Assembly: GCA_021780935.1 (NCBI GenBank) | Contig: JAJXXT010000116.1 | Location: forward strand, 1-13,817 | Source of the DNA: Pseudomonadota bacterium | GTDB lineage: Bacteria > Pseudomonadota > Alphaproteobacteria > Acetobacterales > Acetobacteraceae | DNA length: 13,817 nt | Direction: 5' to 3' | Shown: in pieces, positions 1 to 7,743 of the stretch | Layout: the number at the start of each line of letters is the position of its first letter | Numbering within the stretch: position 1 is the first letter of the stretch | Made by a program: the position numbers and the translations under genes | Notes under the pieces: generated by a model | Told to the model about the DNA's origin: nothing | Seen by the model: the letters and a program-made list of their open reading frames with translations, nothing else | Databases searched by the model: none

Positions 1-379
1 TCAGCACCTGCCCCATCGCATCGCGCGCCATCCAGCGATTGAGGCTGGCGACGACGTCGCGCGCGCGCACCGGCTCGCCGTCGTGGAAGCGCAGCCCCGC
101 GCGCAGGCGGAAATCCCAGCTCAGCCCATCATCGGAGCGCTCATGGCCCTCGCACATCTGCGGCCGCGGCACCAGCCCGCTGTCGAGCCCGTAGAGCGTA
201 TCCCAGACCAGCAGAGAGGCGTTGCGAACGACGTATTGCGTGCCCCACACCGGGTCGAGATTGGCAAAATTGGCTTGCGGCACGAAGCGCAGGACCCGGG
301 CCCCGGCAGCGCCCGCCAGACGCGGCGCGGCCAGAATTCCGGCGCCCGCGGCTGCCTTCAGTAGATCACGCCGCTGCAT
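1..379 (-). CDS. ABC transporter substrate-binding protein, family 5 (partial, C-terminus off the left edge)
   Basis: This is the first 126 residues of a periplasmic binding protein of the peptide/opine/nickel class (SBP_bac_5). It would capture a small solute and hand it to an ABC importer. The ATG at 377-379 is preceded by GGAGAG at a good distance. The N-terminus begins MQRRDLLKAAAG and runs into an Ala/Gly-rich stretch to about residue 27, which looks like a twin-arginine or Sec signal peptide. The mature part opens with VLRFVPQANFANLDPVW and later has LRFHDGEPVRARDVVASL, the family's usual 'FHDG.p..A.DV..s' block. It lies 58 bp downstream of the paralogous gene at 438-2039 on the same strand and is probably co-transcribed with it. 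By hand, residues 29-66 match residues 35-72 of that paralogue at 25 of 38 positions. The ligand cannot be read from sequence; the remainder lies outside the window. Confidence 0.88.
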   Translation of the reverse strand, partial: MQRRDLLKAAAGAGILAAPRLAGAAGARVLRFVPQANFANLDPVWGTQYVVRNASLLVWDTLYGLDSGLVPRPQMCEGHERSDDGLSWDFRLRAGLRFHDGEPVRARDVVASLNRWMARDAMGQVL

Positions 380-437
380 TCAAACTCTCCAGGATCAGGC
401 CACATGACGGTGTAAAGCAAACTATGTGCCACGCGCT

Positions 438-2039
438 TCAGGATCGATGCACGTTCCAGAACAGCGGCACACCTTTGAGCATGCCGCTCAGCGAGTCCCG
501 GCGAACCGTCGGCTGCAGATATTCGCCGATCGGGATGTAGGGAACGTCGGTGAACGCCTGCCGCTGAATCTCCTCGCAGATTTTTCTCTGCAGGATCGGG
601 GTGCTGGCGGCGAACCAATCCTCGCGCAGCGCCTCCAGCCGCGGCGCGTTGGGCCAGCCGAACCAGGCATTGAGGCCGTTGCCGCGCAGCCCGACATGGC
701 CCGCCGGATTGAACTGGTCGAGCCCCGACCAGGCGGTGAAGAACACCGACCAGCCGCCCTTGTCCGGCGGGTCCTTCTTCGCCCGCCGCTGCACGACGGT
801 GCCCCAGTCGGTCGCCTGCACGTCCAGATTGAAGCCGCAGCGCTTGAGCAGGTCGGCACCGACATTGCCCATGGCCTGCAGCACCGGGAAATCGGTGGCG
901 ATCATCAGCACGACGCGCTCGCCCTTGTAGCCCGCGGCGACAATTTCCTTCTTCACCGTCTCGGTATCCCGCGGCCCGGCGAAGACCTCCATGCCAACGG
1001 AGCTGGCCATGGGCGAGCCCGGGGGGAAGAAGCCGACATTGGCGCGCCAGTATGTGGGGTCGGTCCCGGCCACCGCGGTCATGAATTCGCCCTGGTCGAC
1101 GGCGCCGAACAAGGCACGGCGGATGGCGGGATTATCGAAGGGCGGGAAGAGCTGGTTCATCCGCATCATCGCCGGCGTGCCGGTCGGGTCGAGCTGTTCC
1201 AGCACCAGATGGCGGTCACCCTTGAGCAGCGGCAGCAGGTCGAAGGTCGGCTGCTCCCACCAGTCGGCCTCGCCATTCTGCATCGCCGCCGCCGCGGTCG
1301 CGGCATCCGGGATCACCGTCCACTCGACGCGGTCGAAAAATGCACGCTTGGGGCCGGCTATCCACTCGGCGGTGCCGTCTGCGCGCGGCACATAGTCGGC
1401 GAAGCGCTCATAGACCACGCGCGCACCGGGCACGCGCTCGTCGGCCTTGAAGCGGTAGGGTCCGCTGCCGACCATTTCGGTCACCTGCTTGAACGGGTCG
1501 GTCGCTGCCAGCCGTTCGGGCATGATCGCGGCGATCGAGGATGCGGCCTTGCCGAGGGCGGCGGGCAGCAGCGGGAAGGGCCGCTTGAGGCGGAAGACGA
1601 TGGTCCGGTCGTCGGCAGCGGCGAGCTCGTCGGTGGCGCTGAGCAGTGCCTGGCCGAACGCGTCGCGCTTGCCCCAGCGCCCGATGCTCGCGACGCAGTC
1701 GCGCGCCAGCACCGCCGTCCCGTCGTGGAATTTCAGACCCGGGCGGAGCACCAGCCGCCAGGTGCGCTCGTTGTTCTCTGTGGCGGCGCTCTCCAGCATC
1801 TGCAGCTGCGGCTGGTATTGCGCGTCGATGCCGAACAGTGTGTCGAAGACCATCAGGGCATGGTTGCGGGTGACATAGGCCGTGGTCCAGACCGGATCCA
1901 GCACCGCGAGATCGGCCTGCGGGATGAAACGCAGCACCCTCGACGCGGCGGAAGCGGCGAGCGCCGGGCTGGCCAACGGTGGCACAGCCAAGGCTGCCGT
2001 GGCGGCCAGACCGGCCCTTAGCAGGGTGCGTCGCTGCAT
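438..2039 (-). CDS. ABC transporter substrate-binding protein, family 5 (peptide/nickel type)
   Basis: This is a 533-residue periplasmic solute-binding protein of the SBP_bac_5 family, which bind peptides, opines, nickel or glycosides for ABC uptake. An open frame continues upstream, but the ATG at 2037-2039 is the sensible start. It gives MQRRTLLRAGLAAT, a twin-arginine-like signal peptide with an Ala-rich core ending near ALAASA (about residue 31), and it follows a GGGGGA ribosome site. Family marks are LDPVWTTAYVTRN (residues about 47-59), LKFHDGTAVLARDCVASIGR, GSGPYRFKADE and the typical C-lobe with ADLLKRCGFNLDVQATDW. Length is normal for the family. It is the upstream member of a tandem paralogous pair and is divergent from the GtrA/MFS pair. 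No permease or ATPase gene is visible next to it, so its transporter partner must lie to the left of the window or elsewhere. The ligand is unknown. Confidence 0.93.
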   Translation of the reverse strand: MQRRTLLRAGLAATAALAVPPLASPALAASAASRVLRFIPQADLAVLDPVWTTAYVTRNHALMVFDTLFGIDAQYQPQLQMLESAATENNERTWRLVLRPGLKFHDGTAVLARDCVASIGRWGKRDAFGQALLSATDELAAADDRTIVFRLKRPFPLLPAALGKAASSIAAIMPERLAATDPFKQVTEMVGSGPYRFKADERVPGARVVYERFADYVPRADGTAEWIAGPKRAFFDRVEWTVIPDAATAAAAMQNGEADWWEQPTFDLLPLLKGDRHLVLEQLDPTGTPAMMRMNQLFPPFDNPAIRRALFGAVDQGEFMTAVAGTDPTYWRANVGFFPPGSPMASSVGMEVFAGPRDTETVKKEIVAAGYKGERVVLMIATDFPVLQAMGNVGADLLKRCGFNLDVQATDWGTVVQRRAKKDPPDKGGWSVFFTAWSGLDQFNPAGHVGLRGNGLNAWFGWPNAPRLEALREDWFAASTPILQRKICEEIQRQAFTDVPYIPIGEYLQPTVRRDSLSGMLKGVPLFWNVHRS

Positions 2040-2174
2040 GGATCCCCCGATCGGTGACGACAGGATGGGTGACGAAAGCTGTGAAGTGCTCCCGCCCCGA
2101 CGATGGCAGCCTCGCGGGGCGGCTTCAAGCCGGGGCACATTGCCCGGGCCGGCGGAGCCCGGTATTGCGGGGGC
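2040..2174. promoter_or_regulatory. Divergent intergenic region with repeats
   Basis: These 135 bp separate the minus-strand binding-protein gene from the plus-strand GtrA gene and must hold the start signals of both. Visible structure includes a direct repeat GGTGACGA at 2053-2060 and 2068-2075 (15-bp period). There is also a perfect 8-bp inverted repeat, CCGCCCCG at 2092-2099 with CGGGGCGG at 2115-2122, and a short hairpin GGGCA-cat-TGCCC at 2133-2145. The repeats could be regulator sites or an mRNA hairpin, but in DNA this GC-rich some pairing is expected by chance. I cannot point to convincing -35/-10 boxes. Confidence 0.35.
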
Positions 2175-2630
2175 ATGGACGCGATGCTCAGCCGTCTCGC
2201 CGCCGGCCTGCCCGCCCCGGCGCGCCGCCTGGCCACCGTCGCGCGGCTGACCCTGCTCGCCCAGTTCCTGCGTTTCGGCACCGTTGGGGTCGGCGGCTTC
2301 CTGGTCGATACCGCGACCGTCTATGCGCTCCGCGGCCGCCTCGGCCTGTATGGTGCGGGGGCCGTCGCCTATGTCGTCGCCGCGAGCGCCAACTGGGCCC
2401 TCAATCGGGCCTGGACGTTCCGCGCCGCGCCGCGTCATCGCCCGCACCGGCAATGGCTTCGCACCCACGCCGTCAACGCCACCGGCTTCGTCCTCAATCG
2501 CGGCGCCTATGCCGGCTTGATCGCCGGCTTCGCGCTGGCCCGCGAGGCCCCGGTGCTCGCCGTCGCGGCAGGCGCCGTCGCCGGAATGGGGCTGAATTTC
2601 ACGCTCTCGCGTCGGATCGTGTTCCGGTGA
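2175..2630 (+). CDS. GtrA family membrane protein
   Basis: This small 151-residue integral membrane protein belongs to the GtrA-like family (Pfam GtrA). Members with known roles help move lipid-linked sugars across the inner membrane for surface polysaccharide or cell-wall decoration. The family block FLRFGTVGVGGFLVDTATVY (about residues 31-50) opens the first of about four hydrophobic segments. NWALNRAWTFR follows the second, and the protein ends NFTLSRRIVFR, the paired 'N-x-x-x-x-R-x-x-x-F' signatures of the family. The ATG at 2175 gives a normal family length. An in-frame ATG at 2103 would add 24 residues without any hydrophobic or family character, and ATG 2184 is a further option; no ribosome site is strong for any of them. 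Its TGA overlaps the GTG of the MFS gene, so the two are probably translated together. No glycosyltransferase gene, the usual partner, is nearby. Confidence 0.85.
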   Translation: MDAMLSRLAAGLPAPARRLATVARLTLLAQFLRFGTVGVGGFLVDTATVYALRGRLGLYGAGAVAYVVAASANWALNRAWTFRAAPRHRPHRQWLRTHAVNATGFVLNRGAYAGLIAGFALAREAPVLAVAAGAVAGMGLNFTLSRRIVFR

Positions 2631-3793
2631 GGCCGGGGGCTGCGGCGCGCGGCATCGGCGTCGTCGCCGCCGGCTTCGCCACCTTCGTCAATCTCTATGC
2701 CACGCAGGCGGTACTGCCGCTGCTGGCGCGCGAATTCGCCGTGCCGCTGCCGCGCACCGGCCTCACCGTCACCGCGCCGCTGTTCGCGGTGGCGCTGATC
2801 GCGCCGTTCGTCGGCTCGATCTCGGACCGTCTCGGGCGCAAGGGGCTCATTACCGTGGCCGCCTGGCTGCTCGCCATTCCGACCGCGCTGCTCGCCTTGA
2901 CGCCAGACTTCACCACCATGGTGCTGCTGCGCTTCCTTCAGGGACTCGCCCTGCCCTTCATCTTCGCCGTCACCGTTGCCTATATCGGCGACGAGGCACG
3001 CGAGGCCGAGGGCATCCGGCTCGCCGGCACCTACTCGGTCGGCACCATCGTCGGCGGCTTCGCCGGGCGGTTCATCCTTGGCCATGTCGCGGCGGTCGCC
3101 GGCTGGCGGGCGGGCTTCGTGGTGATCGCGGTGCTGACCGCGCTTGCGGCAGCAGTGGTCGGGCTGATCCTGCCGCGCGAGCAGAATTTCGTCGCCCAGC
3201 GCGGGCTCGGCGCCGCGCTCGAGAGCCTGCGGGCGCATCTCGCCAACCGCCAGCTCATCGCCACCTACGCGGCCGGGTTCGCCGTGCTGTTCTCGATCGT
3301 CGCGGCCTTCACCTATGCCAATTTTCTTCTCGCCGCTCCGCCCTACCTGTTCGGTCCGGCAGCGCTGGGCAATCTGTTCGCGGTCTATCTGCTGGCCATC
3401 ATCTCGACACCGGTGGCCACACGGCTTGCGGTAAGGATCGGCCGCCGCGGCACGTTCGCGCTCGCCGCCGCCATCGGCATGAGCGGAATGGCGCTCACCC
3501 TGGCCCATGGCATCGGCGCCATCGTCGCCGGCCTCGGCTTGGCGATCGGCGGCATGTTCATCGAGCAGGTGCTGGCGATCTCCTATGTCGGCGCGGCGGC
3601 GTTACGCGCTCGCTCGACCGCCGTCGGGCTCTACGTCACCTTCTATTATGTTGGCGGCAGCCTCGGCGGCGTGGCGCCGGCCGGGCTGTGGCACCTCGCC
3701 GGCTGGCCCGGCTGCGTCGCCCTGGTGCTGATCGTCCAGGCCATGACGCTGGCCCTGGTGACGGCATTCTGGCGCGACCCGGCGCCGGCGTGA
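2627..3793 (+). CDS. MFS transporter, DHA1/YnfM-like exporter
   Basis: This is a 388-residue major facilitator superfamily inner-membrane transporter with twelve predicted hydrophobic segments. The opening FVNLYATQAVLPLLAREF and the motif-A loop GSISDRLGRK (residues 63-72) between helices 2 and 3 place it with proton-driven DHA1 exporters such as YnfM/AraJ-type proteins. These usually export drugs, sugars or small metabolites. The open frame extends far upstream, but that part is antisense to the neighbouring gene and lacks membrane character. The GTG at 2627-2629 overlaps the GtrA stop (GTGA) and puts the first helix near residue 10, so it is the likely start by translational coupling. The substrate is unknown. 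Its pairing with a GtrA flippase-like protein is noted as a possible functional link, but is inference only. Confidence 0.85.
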   Translation: MRPGAAARGIGVVAAGFATFVNLYATQAVLPLLAREFAVPLPRTGLTVTAPLFAVALIAPFVGSISDRLGRKGLITVAAWLLAIPTALLALTPDFTTMVLLRFLQGLALPFIFAVTVAYIGDEAREAEGIRLAGTYSVGTIVGGFAGRFILGHVAAVAGWRAGFVVIAVLTALAAAVVGLILPREQNFVAQRGLGAALESLRAHLANRQLIATYAAGFAVLFSIVAAFTYANFLLAAPPYLFGPAALGNLFAVYLLAIISTPVATRLAVRIGRRGTFALAAAIGMSGMALTLAHGIGAIVAGLGLAIGGMFIEQVLAISYVGAAALRARSTAVGLYVTFYYVGGSLGGVAPAGLWHLAGWPGCVALVLIVQAMTLALVTAFWRDPAPA

Positions 3794-3856
3794 TACGCAC
3801 CGGGCTCCGTCGTCTCACGCTCCGGCTGGCCGGACGGGACCTGGCGGCAAGAAACC

Positions 3857-3873
3857 TTGGAGGAGGAAGCGAC
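3857..3873 (+). promoter_or_regulatory. Strong ribosome binding site fixing the start at 3874
   Basis: The sequence TTGGAGGAGGAAGCGAC just upstream of the ATG carries two overlapping Shine-Dalgarno cores (GGAGGAGG). It decides the start of the binding-protein gene against the longer open frame, which reaches back into the MFS gene. Confidence 0.8.
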
Positions 3874-5100
3874 ATGACCCTGTCACGCCGGCTGTTGCTC
3901 GGCACCGCCGCCGCCGCTGCGCTGCCCGCCGCACGCGCTCGGGCGCAGGCCCGGCCGAAAATCCGCATCGGCGTGCTCAATGACCTGTCGGGCACCTACC
4001 GGGACACGACCGGTCTGACCTCCGTGGTCTGCACCAAGCAGGCGCTGGTGGATTTCGGCGCCTCGGCGAAGGACCTCGACGTCGAGATTCTCTCGGCAGA
4101 CCACCAGAACAAGCCTGACATCGGCGCCACGATCGCCCGCCAATGGTTCGACCAGGGCGTGGACGCCATCGTCGATGTGCCGACCTCCTCGGTCGCGCTC
4201 GCGGTCGCGCAGGTCGCGCGCGAGAAGGACAAGATGATGCTCAACGCCAGCGCCACGACGACGGCGCTGACCGGTGCCCAGTGCTCGCCCAATACCATCG
4301 TCTGGAGTTTCGACACGTACATGCTGGCCACGTCCTCGGGCGGGGCCATGGTCAAGGCCGGCGGCAAGGACTGGTTCTTCATCACCGCCGACTACGCCTT
4401 CGGCCATATCCTCGAGGAGCAGACGAGCAAGCTGGTGCTCGCCGCGGGCGGCAAGGTGCTCGGACGCGTGCGCTACCCGTTCCCCGACACGACCGATTTC
4501 TCCTCCTTCGTCCAGCAGGCGCAGGCCTCGGGGGCGAAGGTGCTCGGCCTGGCCAATGCCGGGCTCGATACGGTGAACTGCATCAAGCAGGCGAACGAGT
4601 TCGGCCTGCCGCAATCGGGCATGCGCATTGCGCCATTGCTGATGTTCATCAGCGATGTGCACGCGCTCGGTGCCCAGATGTGCCAGGGCCTGACGCTGAC
4701 CGAGAGCTTCTACTGGGACCTCAACGAGCGCACCCGCGCCTTCACCAAGCGGGTGCTGCCGCTGACCCCGAACAACTGGCCGAACCAAGCCCATGCCAGC
4801 GCCTACGCAGCGACCCTGCACTATCTGAAGGCGGTCGCCGACATGGGACCGGCCGAGGCGAAGCGCAGCGGCCGGGCGACGATCGAACGCATGAAGCGGA
4901 TGCCGACCGAGGATGATTGCTTCGGCAAAGGAGCGATCCGCGCCGACGGACGCGGCATTTTCCCCGCCTATCTGTTCCAGGTGAAGACGCCCGCCGAAAG
5001 CACGGGGCCTTGGGATCTCTATAATTTGAAGGTGACGACCCCACCCGGGGAGGCGCTGCATCCGCTGGGCGAGGGCGGCTGCACGCTGACGCACCTCTGA
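3874..5100 (+). CDS. ABC transporter substrate-binding protein, branched-chain amino acid type (Peripla_BP_6)
   Basis: This is a 408-residue periplasmic binding protein of the LivJ/Peripla_BP_6 class. In catabolic clusters, members bind amino acids, amides, urea or aromatic acids. The N-terminus MTLSRRLLLGTAAAAA with a cleavage-like ARARAQA at about 20-26 is a signal peptide with a twin-arginine-like SRRLLL. The mature protein begins KIRIGVLNDLSGTY, the first beta strand and ligand loop of the fold. DHQNKPDIGATIA, TALTGAQCSPNT, DYAFGH, TTDFSSFVQQAQASGAKV and FGKGAIRADGR follow in family order. It stands 80 bp after the MFS gene and is followed by a strong hairpin, so it may be the last gene of its transcript. 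A clear paralogue lies at 7733-8965. No permease or ATPase is adjacent. Its ligand is unknown; aromatic acids are a guess from the catabolic genes to the right. Confidence 0.93.
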   Translation: MTLSRRLLLGTAAAAALPAARARAQARPKIRIGVLNDLSGTYRDTTGLTSVVCTKQALVDFGASAKDLDVEILSADHQNKPDIGATIARQWFDQGVDAIVDVPTSSVALAVAQVAREKDKMMLNASATTTALTGAQCSPNTIVWSFDTYMLATSSGGAMVKAGGKDWFFITADYAFGHILEEQTSKLVLAAGGKVLGRVRYPFPDTTDFSSFVQQAQASGAKVLGLANAGLDTVNCIKQANEFGLPQSGMRIAPLLMFISDVHALGAQMCQGLTLTESFYWDLNERTRAFTKRVLPLTPNNWPNQAHASAYAATLHYLKAVADMGPAEAKRSGRATIERMKRMPTEDDCFGKGAIRADGRGIFPAYLFQVKTPAESTGPWDLYNLKVTTPPGEALHPLGEGGCTLTHL

Positions 5101-5157
5101 TACCGGCGCCCCGTCCTGGTCCGCCTGCCCTGGCATTCCCCTGCGCTGGCATTCTGC

Positions 5158-5185
5158 CGTGCTGGCCTGTCGTGAGGCCAGCACG
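5158..5185 (+). terminator. Perfect 11-bp hairpin after the binding-protein gene
   Basis: CGTGCTGGCCT at 5158-5168 pairs perfectly with AGGCCAGCACG at 5175-5185 across a 6-nt loop (GTCGTG). It starts 57 bp after the stop codon at 5100. The stem is GC-rich and long enough to act as a terminator or 3'-end-protecting structure, but no T-run follows, so it is not a classical rho-independent terminator. Because the stem is symmetric it could also be a protein-binding palindrome upstream of the molybdenum-subunit gene. Confidence 0.55.
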
Positions 5186-5382
5186 CTTGTGCGTCGGGCA
5201 CGGTCGCGCCATTGTCCGTCGCCCGCGAGGGCTGGAGCACGGTGCGACCGGGTGGACCCATCGGGTCGGGCGGCCGTGTTCCAGAAACATATGACTCTGG
5301 AGCAGCTTGCCGCCGATCTGCCCGAGCCGGAGCGGCTCAATCGGATCGGGGGTCGTTCCAGCATGGGAGCAGCGCTCGGACC
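5186..5382. other. Untranslated leader region of the molybdenum-subunit gene
   Basis: No RNA gene or recognisable promoter boxes are seen in this stretch between the hairpin and the ATG at 5383. A 42-codon open frame (5291-5419) begins here and overlaps the start of the next gene. It has no ribosome site and no recognised family, so I do not call it a gene. A nine-base direct repeat CTGGCATTC lies just to the left at 5130-5138 and 5146-5154. Confidence 0.4.
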
Positions 5383-7743
5383 ATGGATGCACGGTTTGAC
5401 GAAACCGATCTTTCCCTGACGAAGTTCGGCATCGGCCAGCCAGTGCCGCGCAAGGAGGACCCGACTCTCCTCCGCGGCGAGGGCCATTACACCGACGACC
5501 TGTCGTTGCCCGGCCAGGCCCACGCCGTGTTCCTCCGCAGCAGGGTGGCGCATGGCCGCATCGTCTCGCTCGATGTCGGCGCTGCACGGGCCATGCAAGG
5601 TGTGGTCGCCGTACTGACCGGTGCGGATCTCGCCGCCGGCGGCTTGCGCGCGCTGCCACCCGGGATGCAGGCGCCGTGGCCGAAGGGCGCGCCGATGCCG
5701 CCGCAGCCCCCGCTGGCCGTTGAGCGGGTCCGCTTTGTCGGCGAACCGGTCGTCTGCGTCATCGCGGAGACCGTCCAGCAGGCGCGCGACGCCGCCGAGG
5801 CGGTCGCGCTGGACATCGACCAGATCGATGCCGTCACGCTGGCGTCCGCCGCCGCGGCGCCGGGTGCGCCGCTCCTGCACGAGGCTGCGCCGGGTAACAT
5901 CGCCTATGAGTGCCAGTATGGCGATCGCGACCGGATCGCCGCAGCCTTCTCCGCCGCCGCCCATGTCACCCGCCTGGCGCTGCGCAATACGCGCCTCGTG
6001 GTCAGTCCGATGGAGCCGCGGGCGGCGATCGGGGCCTACGATGCGGCCAGCGAACGCTATACGCTCCATGTCGGCTGCCAGGGCGTGTTCGGGCTTCGCA
6101 ATGGGCTCAAGGATGCGCTCGGCGTGCCGACCGAGAAGGTCCATGTGCTGACCGGACAGGTCGGCGGCTCGTTCGGCATGAAGGCCGGCGTCTACCCGGA
6201 ATATATCGCCCTCCTGCACGCGGCCCGGCACCTCGGCCGGCCGGTGAAGTGGCGCGACGACCGTTCCGACAGCTTCCTCTCCGACAGTCATGGCCGCGAC
6301 CATGAAATGGTCGTCGAACTGGCGCTGGCCGCGGACGGCAAGTTCCTCGCCGTCCGCGTCACCGGCTACGGCAATGTCGGCGCGTATCTGACCAACGCCG
6401 CGACGGTACCGCCAAGCATCAATGCAGTGAAGAACATCATCGGGGTCTACGGCACCGATCTCGTCGAGGTGCAGACGCGTTGCGTCTACACCAACACGAC
6501 GCCCGTTGGGCCTTATCGTGGCGCTGGCCGCCCCGAGGGCAATTATTACATGGAGCGCCTGGTGGAAACCGCGGCGCGCGAGATGGGGCTCGACCCGCTC
6601 GCGCTGCGCCGGCGCAACCTGGTCCGCCCGGAACAGATGCCCTATGCGACCCCGGCCGCGACCACCTATGACAGCGGCGAATTCCCGACCATTCTCGACA
6701 AGGCGCTGGCGGCGGCAGACTGGGATGGGTTCCCTGCCCGCCGTGCCGCCAGCCGCGCACGCGGGCTCCTGCGCGGGCGTGGCATCGGCCACTACCTGGA
6801 AGTCACCGCTCCGCCCTCCCGCGAAATGGGCGGACTGCGCTTCGAGGCGGACGGCACGGTGACGATCATCACCGGCACCCTCGACTACGGCCAGGGCCAT
6901 GCTTCGCCCTTCGCCCAGGTGCTGGTGGAAAAACTCGGCATTCCCTTCGCGCGGATCCGGCTCCTCCAGGGCGACAGCGACGAGCTGATCGCCGGCGGCG
7001 GCACCGGCGGGTCCAAATCCATCATGGCCAGCGGTGCGGCAATCGTGGAAGCCAGCGCGCTGGTCGTCGAGAAGGGCCGCAAGGCGGCGGCGCACGTGCT
7101 GGAAGCGGCCGAGACCGACATCGAGTTCGCCATCGACGGTTCGGGCGGGCACTTCCGCATCATCGGCACGGACCGGCGCATCACCGTGCTCGACCTTGCC
7201 GCCCAACTGCGCGGTGCGACGTTGCCAGAGGGCGTGCCGAACTCGCTCGACGTCCGGCACATTCACGAAGGCGCACCTTCGGCTTTTCCCAATGGCTGCC
7301 ATGTCAGCGAGGTCGAGATCGACCCCGAAACCGGCAAGGTTGCCGTCGTCGCCTACACGATGGTCAATGATTTCGGAGTGCAGATCAATCCGCTGCTGGT
7401 CGCCGGTCAGGCCCATGGCGGCGTGCTGCAGGGCATCGGCCAGGCTCTCTTCGAGGAGGTGCGCTTCGACGAGAGCGGCCAGCCGATCACCGGGAGCTAC
7501 ATGGATTACGCGCTCGCCCGCGCCACGGACGCGCCGCCTTTTCTCGTTTCCAGCCACCCGGTGCCAGCGAAGACCAATCTTCTGGGCGCAAAGGGCTGCG
7601 GCGAAGCCGGCTGCGCCGGCTCGCTACCCTCGGTGATGAACGCCGTCGTCGACGCTCTGGCCGAATTCGGCGTCCACCACCTCGACATGCCCGCCACGCC
7701 CGAGCGCGTCTGGCAGGCGATCCACGGCTCCGCTACGGCTTGA
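5383..7743 (+). CDS. Xanthine dehydrogenase/aldehyde oxidase family protein, molybdopterin-binding (CoxL-type) subunit
   Basis: This is a 786-residue large subunit of a molybdenum hydroxylase, the part that holds the molybdenum-cytosine-dinucleotide cofactor and oxidises aldehydes, N-heterocycles or similar substrates with water as oxygen donor. The a/b-hammerhead domain spans roughly residues 25-145 (GIGQPVPRKEDPTLLRGEGHY at its start), followed by cofactor domains. Cofactor and active-site blocks are VGGSFGMK (260-267), PYRGAGRPE (377-385), GQGHAS (503-508) and GAKGCGEAG (735-743), with the expected catalytic Glu at 741. The loop is PYRGAGR and not the AYRCSFR of true (form I) CO dehydrogenase, so CO oxidation is unlikely. 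The ATG at 5383 gives the usual short tail before GIGQPVPR; a TTG at 5212 in frame would add 57 unlike residues. Its normal partners, a 2Fe-2S subunit and an FAD subunit, are not in the window. The true substrate is unknown. Confidence 0.93.
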   Translation: MDARFDETDLSLTKFGIGQPVPRKEDPTLLRGEGHYTDDLSLPGQAHAVFLRSRVAHGRIVSLDVGAARAMQGVVAVLTGADLAAGGLRALPPGMQAPWPKGAPMPPQPPLAVERVRFVGEPVVCVIAETVQQARDAAEAVALDIDQIDAVTLASAAAAPGAPLLHEAAPGNIAYECQYGDRDRIAAAFSAAAHVTRLALRNTRLVVSPMEPRAAIGAYDAASERYTLHVGCQGVFGLRNGLKDALGVPTEKVHVLTGQVGGSFGMKAGVYPEYIALLHAARHLGRPVKWRDDRSDSFLSDSHGRDHEMVVELALAADGKFLAVRVTGYGNVGAYLTNAATVPPSINAVKNIIGVYGTDLVEVQTRCVYTNTTPVGPYRGAGRPEGNYYMERLVETAAREMGLDPLALRRRNLVRPEQMPYATPAATTYDSGEFPTILDKALAAADWDGFPARRAASRARGLLRGRGIGHYLEVTAPPSREMGGLRFEADGTVTIITGTLDYGQGHASPFAQVLVEKLGIPFARIRLLQGDSDELIAGGGTGGSKSIMASGAAIVEASALVVEKGRKAAAHVLEAAETDIEFAIDGSGGHFRIIGTDRRITVLDLAAQLRGATLPEGVPNSLDVRHIHEGAPSAFPNGCHVSEVEIDPETGKVAVVAYTMVNDFGVQINPLLVAGQAHGGVLQGIGQALFEEVRFDESGQPITGSYMDYALARATDAPPFLVSSHPVPAKTNLLGAKGCGEAGCAGSLPSVMNAVVDALAEFGVHHLDMPATPERVWQAIHGSATA

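Noticed and set aside
426..2021. A 531-codon open frame on the plus strand
   Set aside because: It is antisense to the complete SBP_bac_5 gene, and its translation has no domain or hydrophobic pattern.
1979..2626. A longer N-terminus for the MFS protein
   Set aside because: The 216 extra codons overlap the GtrA gene and the divergent gap, and have no membrane or family character; the GTG at 2627 is the coupled start.
3883..7557. A 1224-codon open frame on the minus strand
   Set aside because: It lies antisense to two well-recognised genes, shows no family motif and is Arg/Gly/His-rich, as expected for a shadow frame in GC-rich DNA.
5383..7743. Genuine CO dehydrogenase large subunit
   Set aside because: The active-site loop is PYRGAGR, not AYRCSFR, and coxS and coxM genes are absent from the window.
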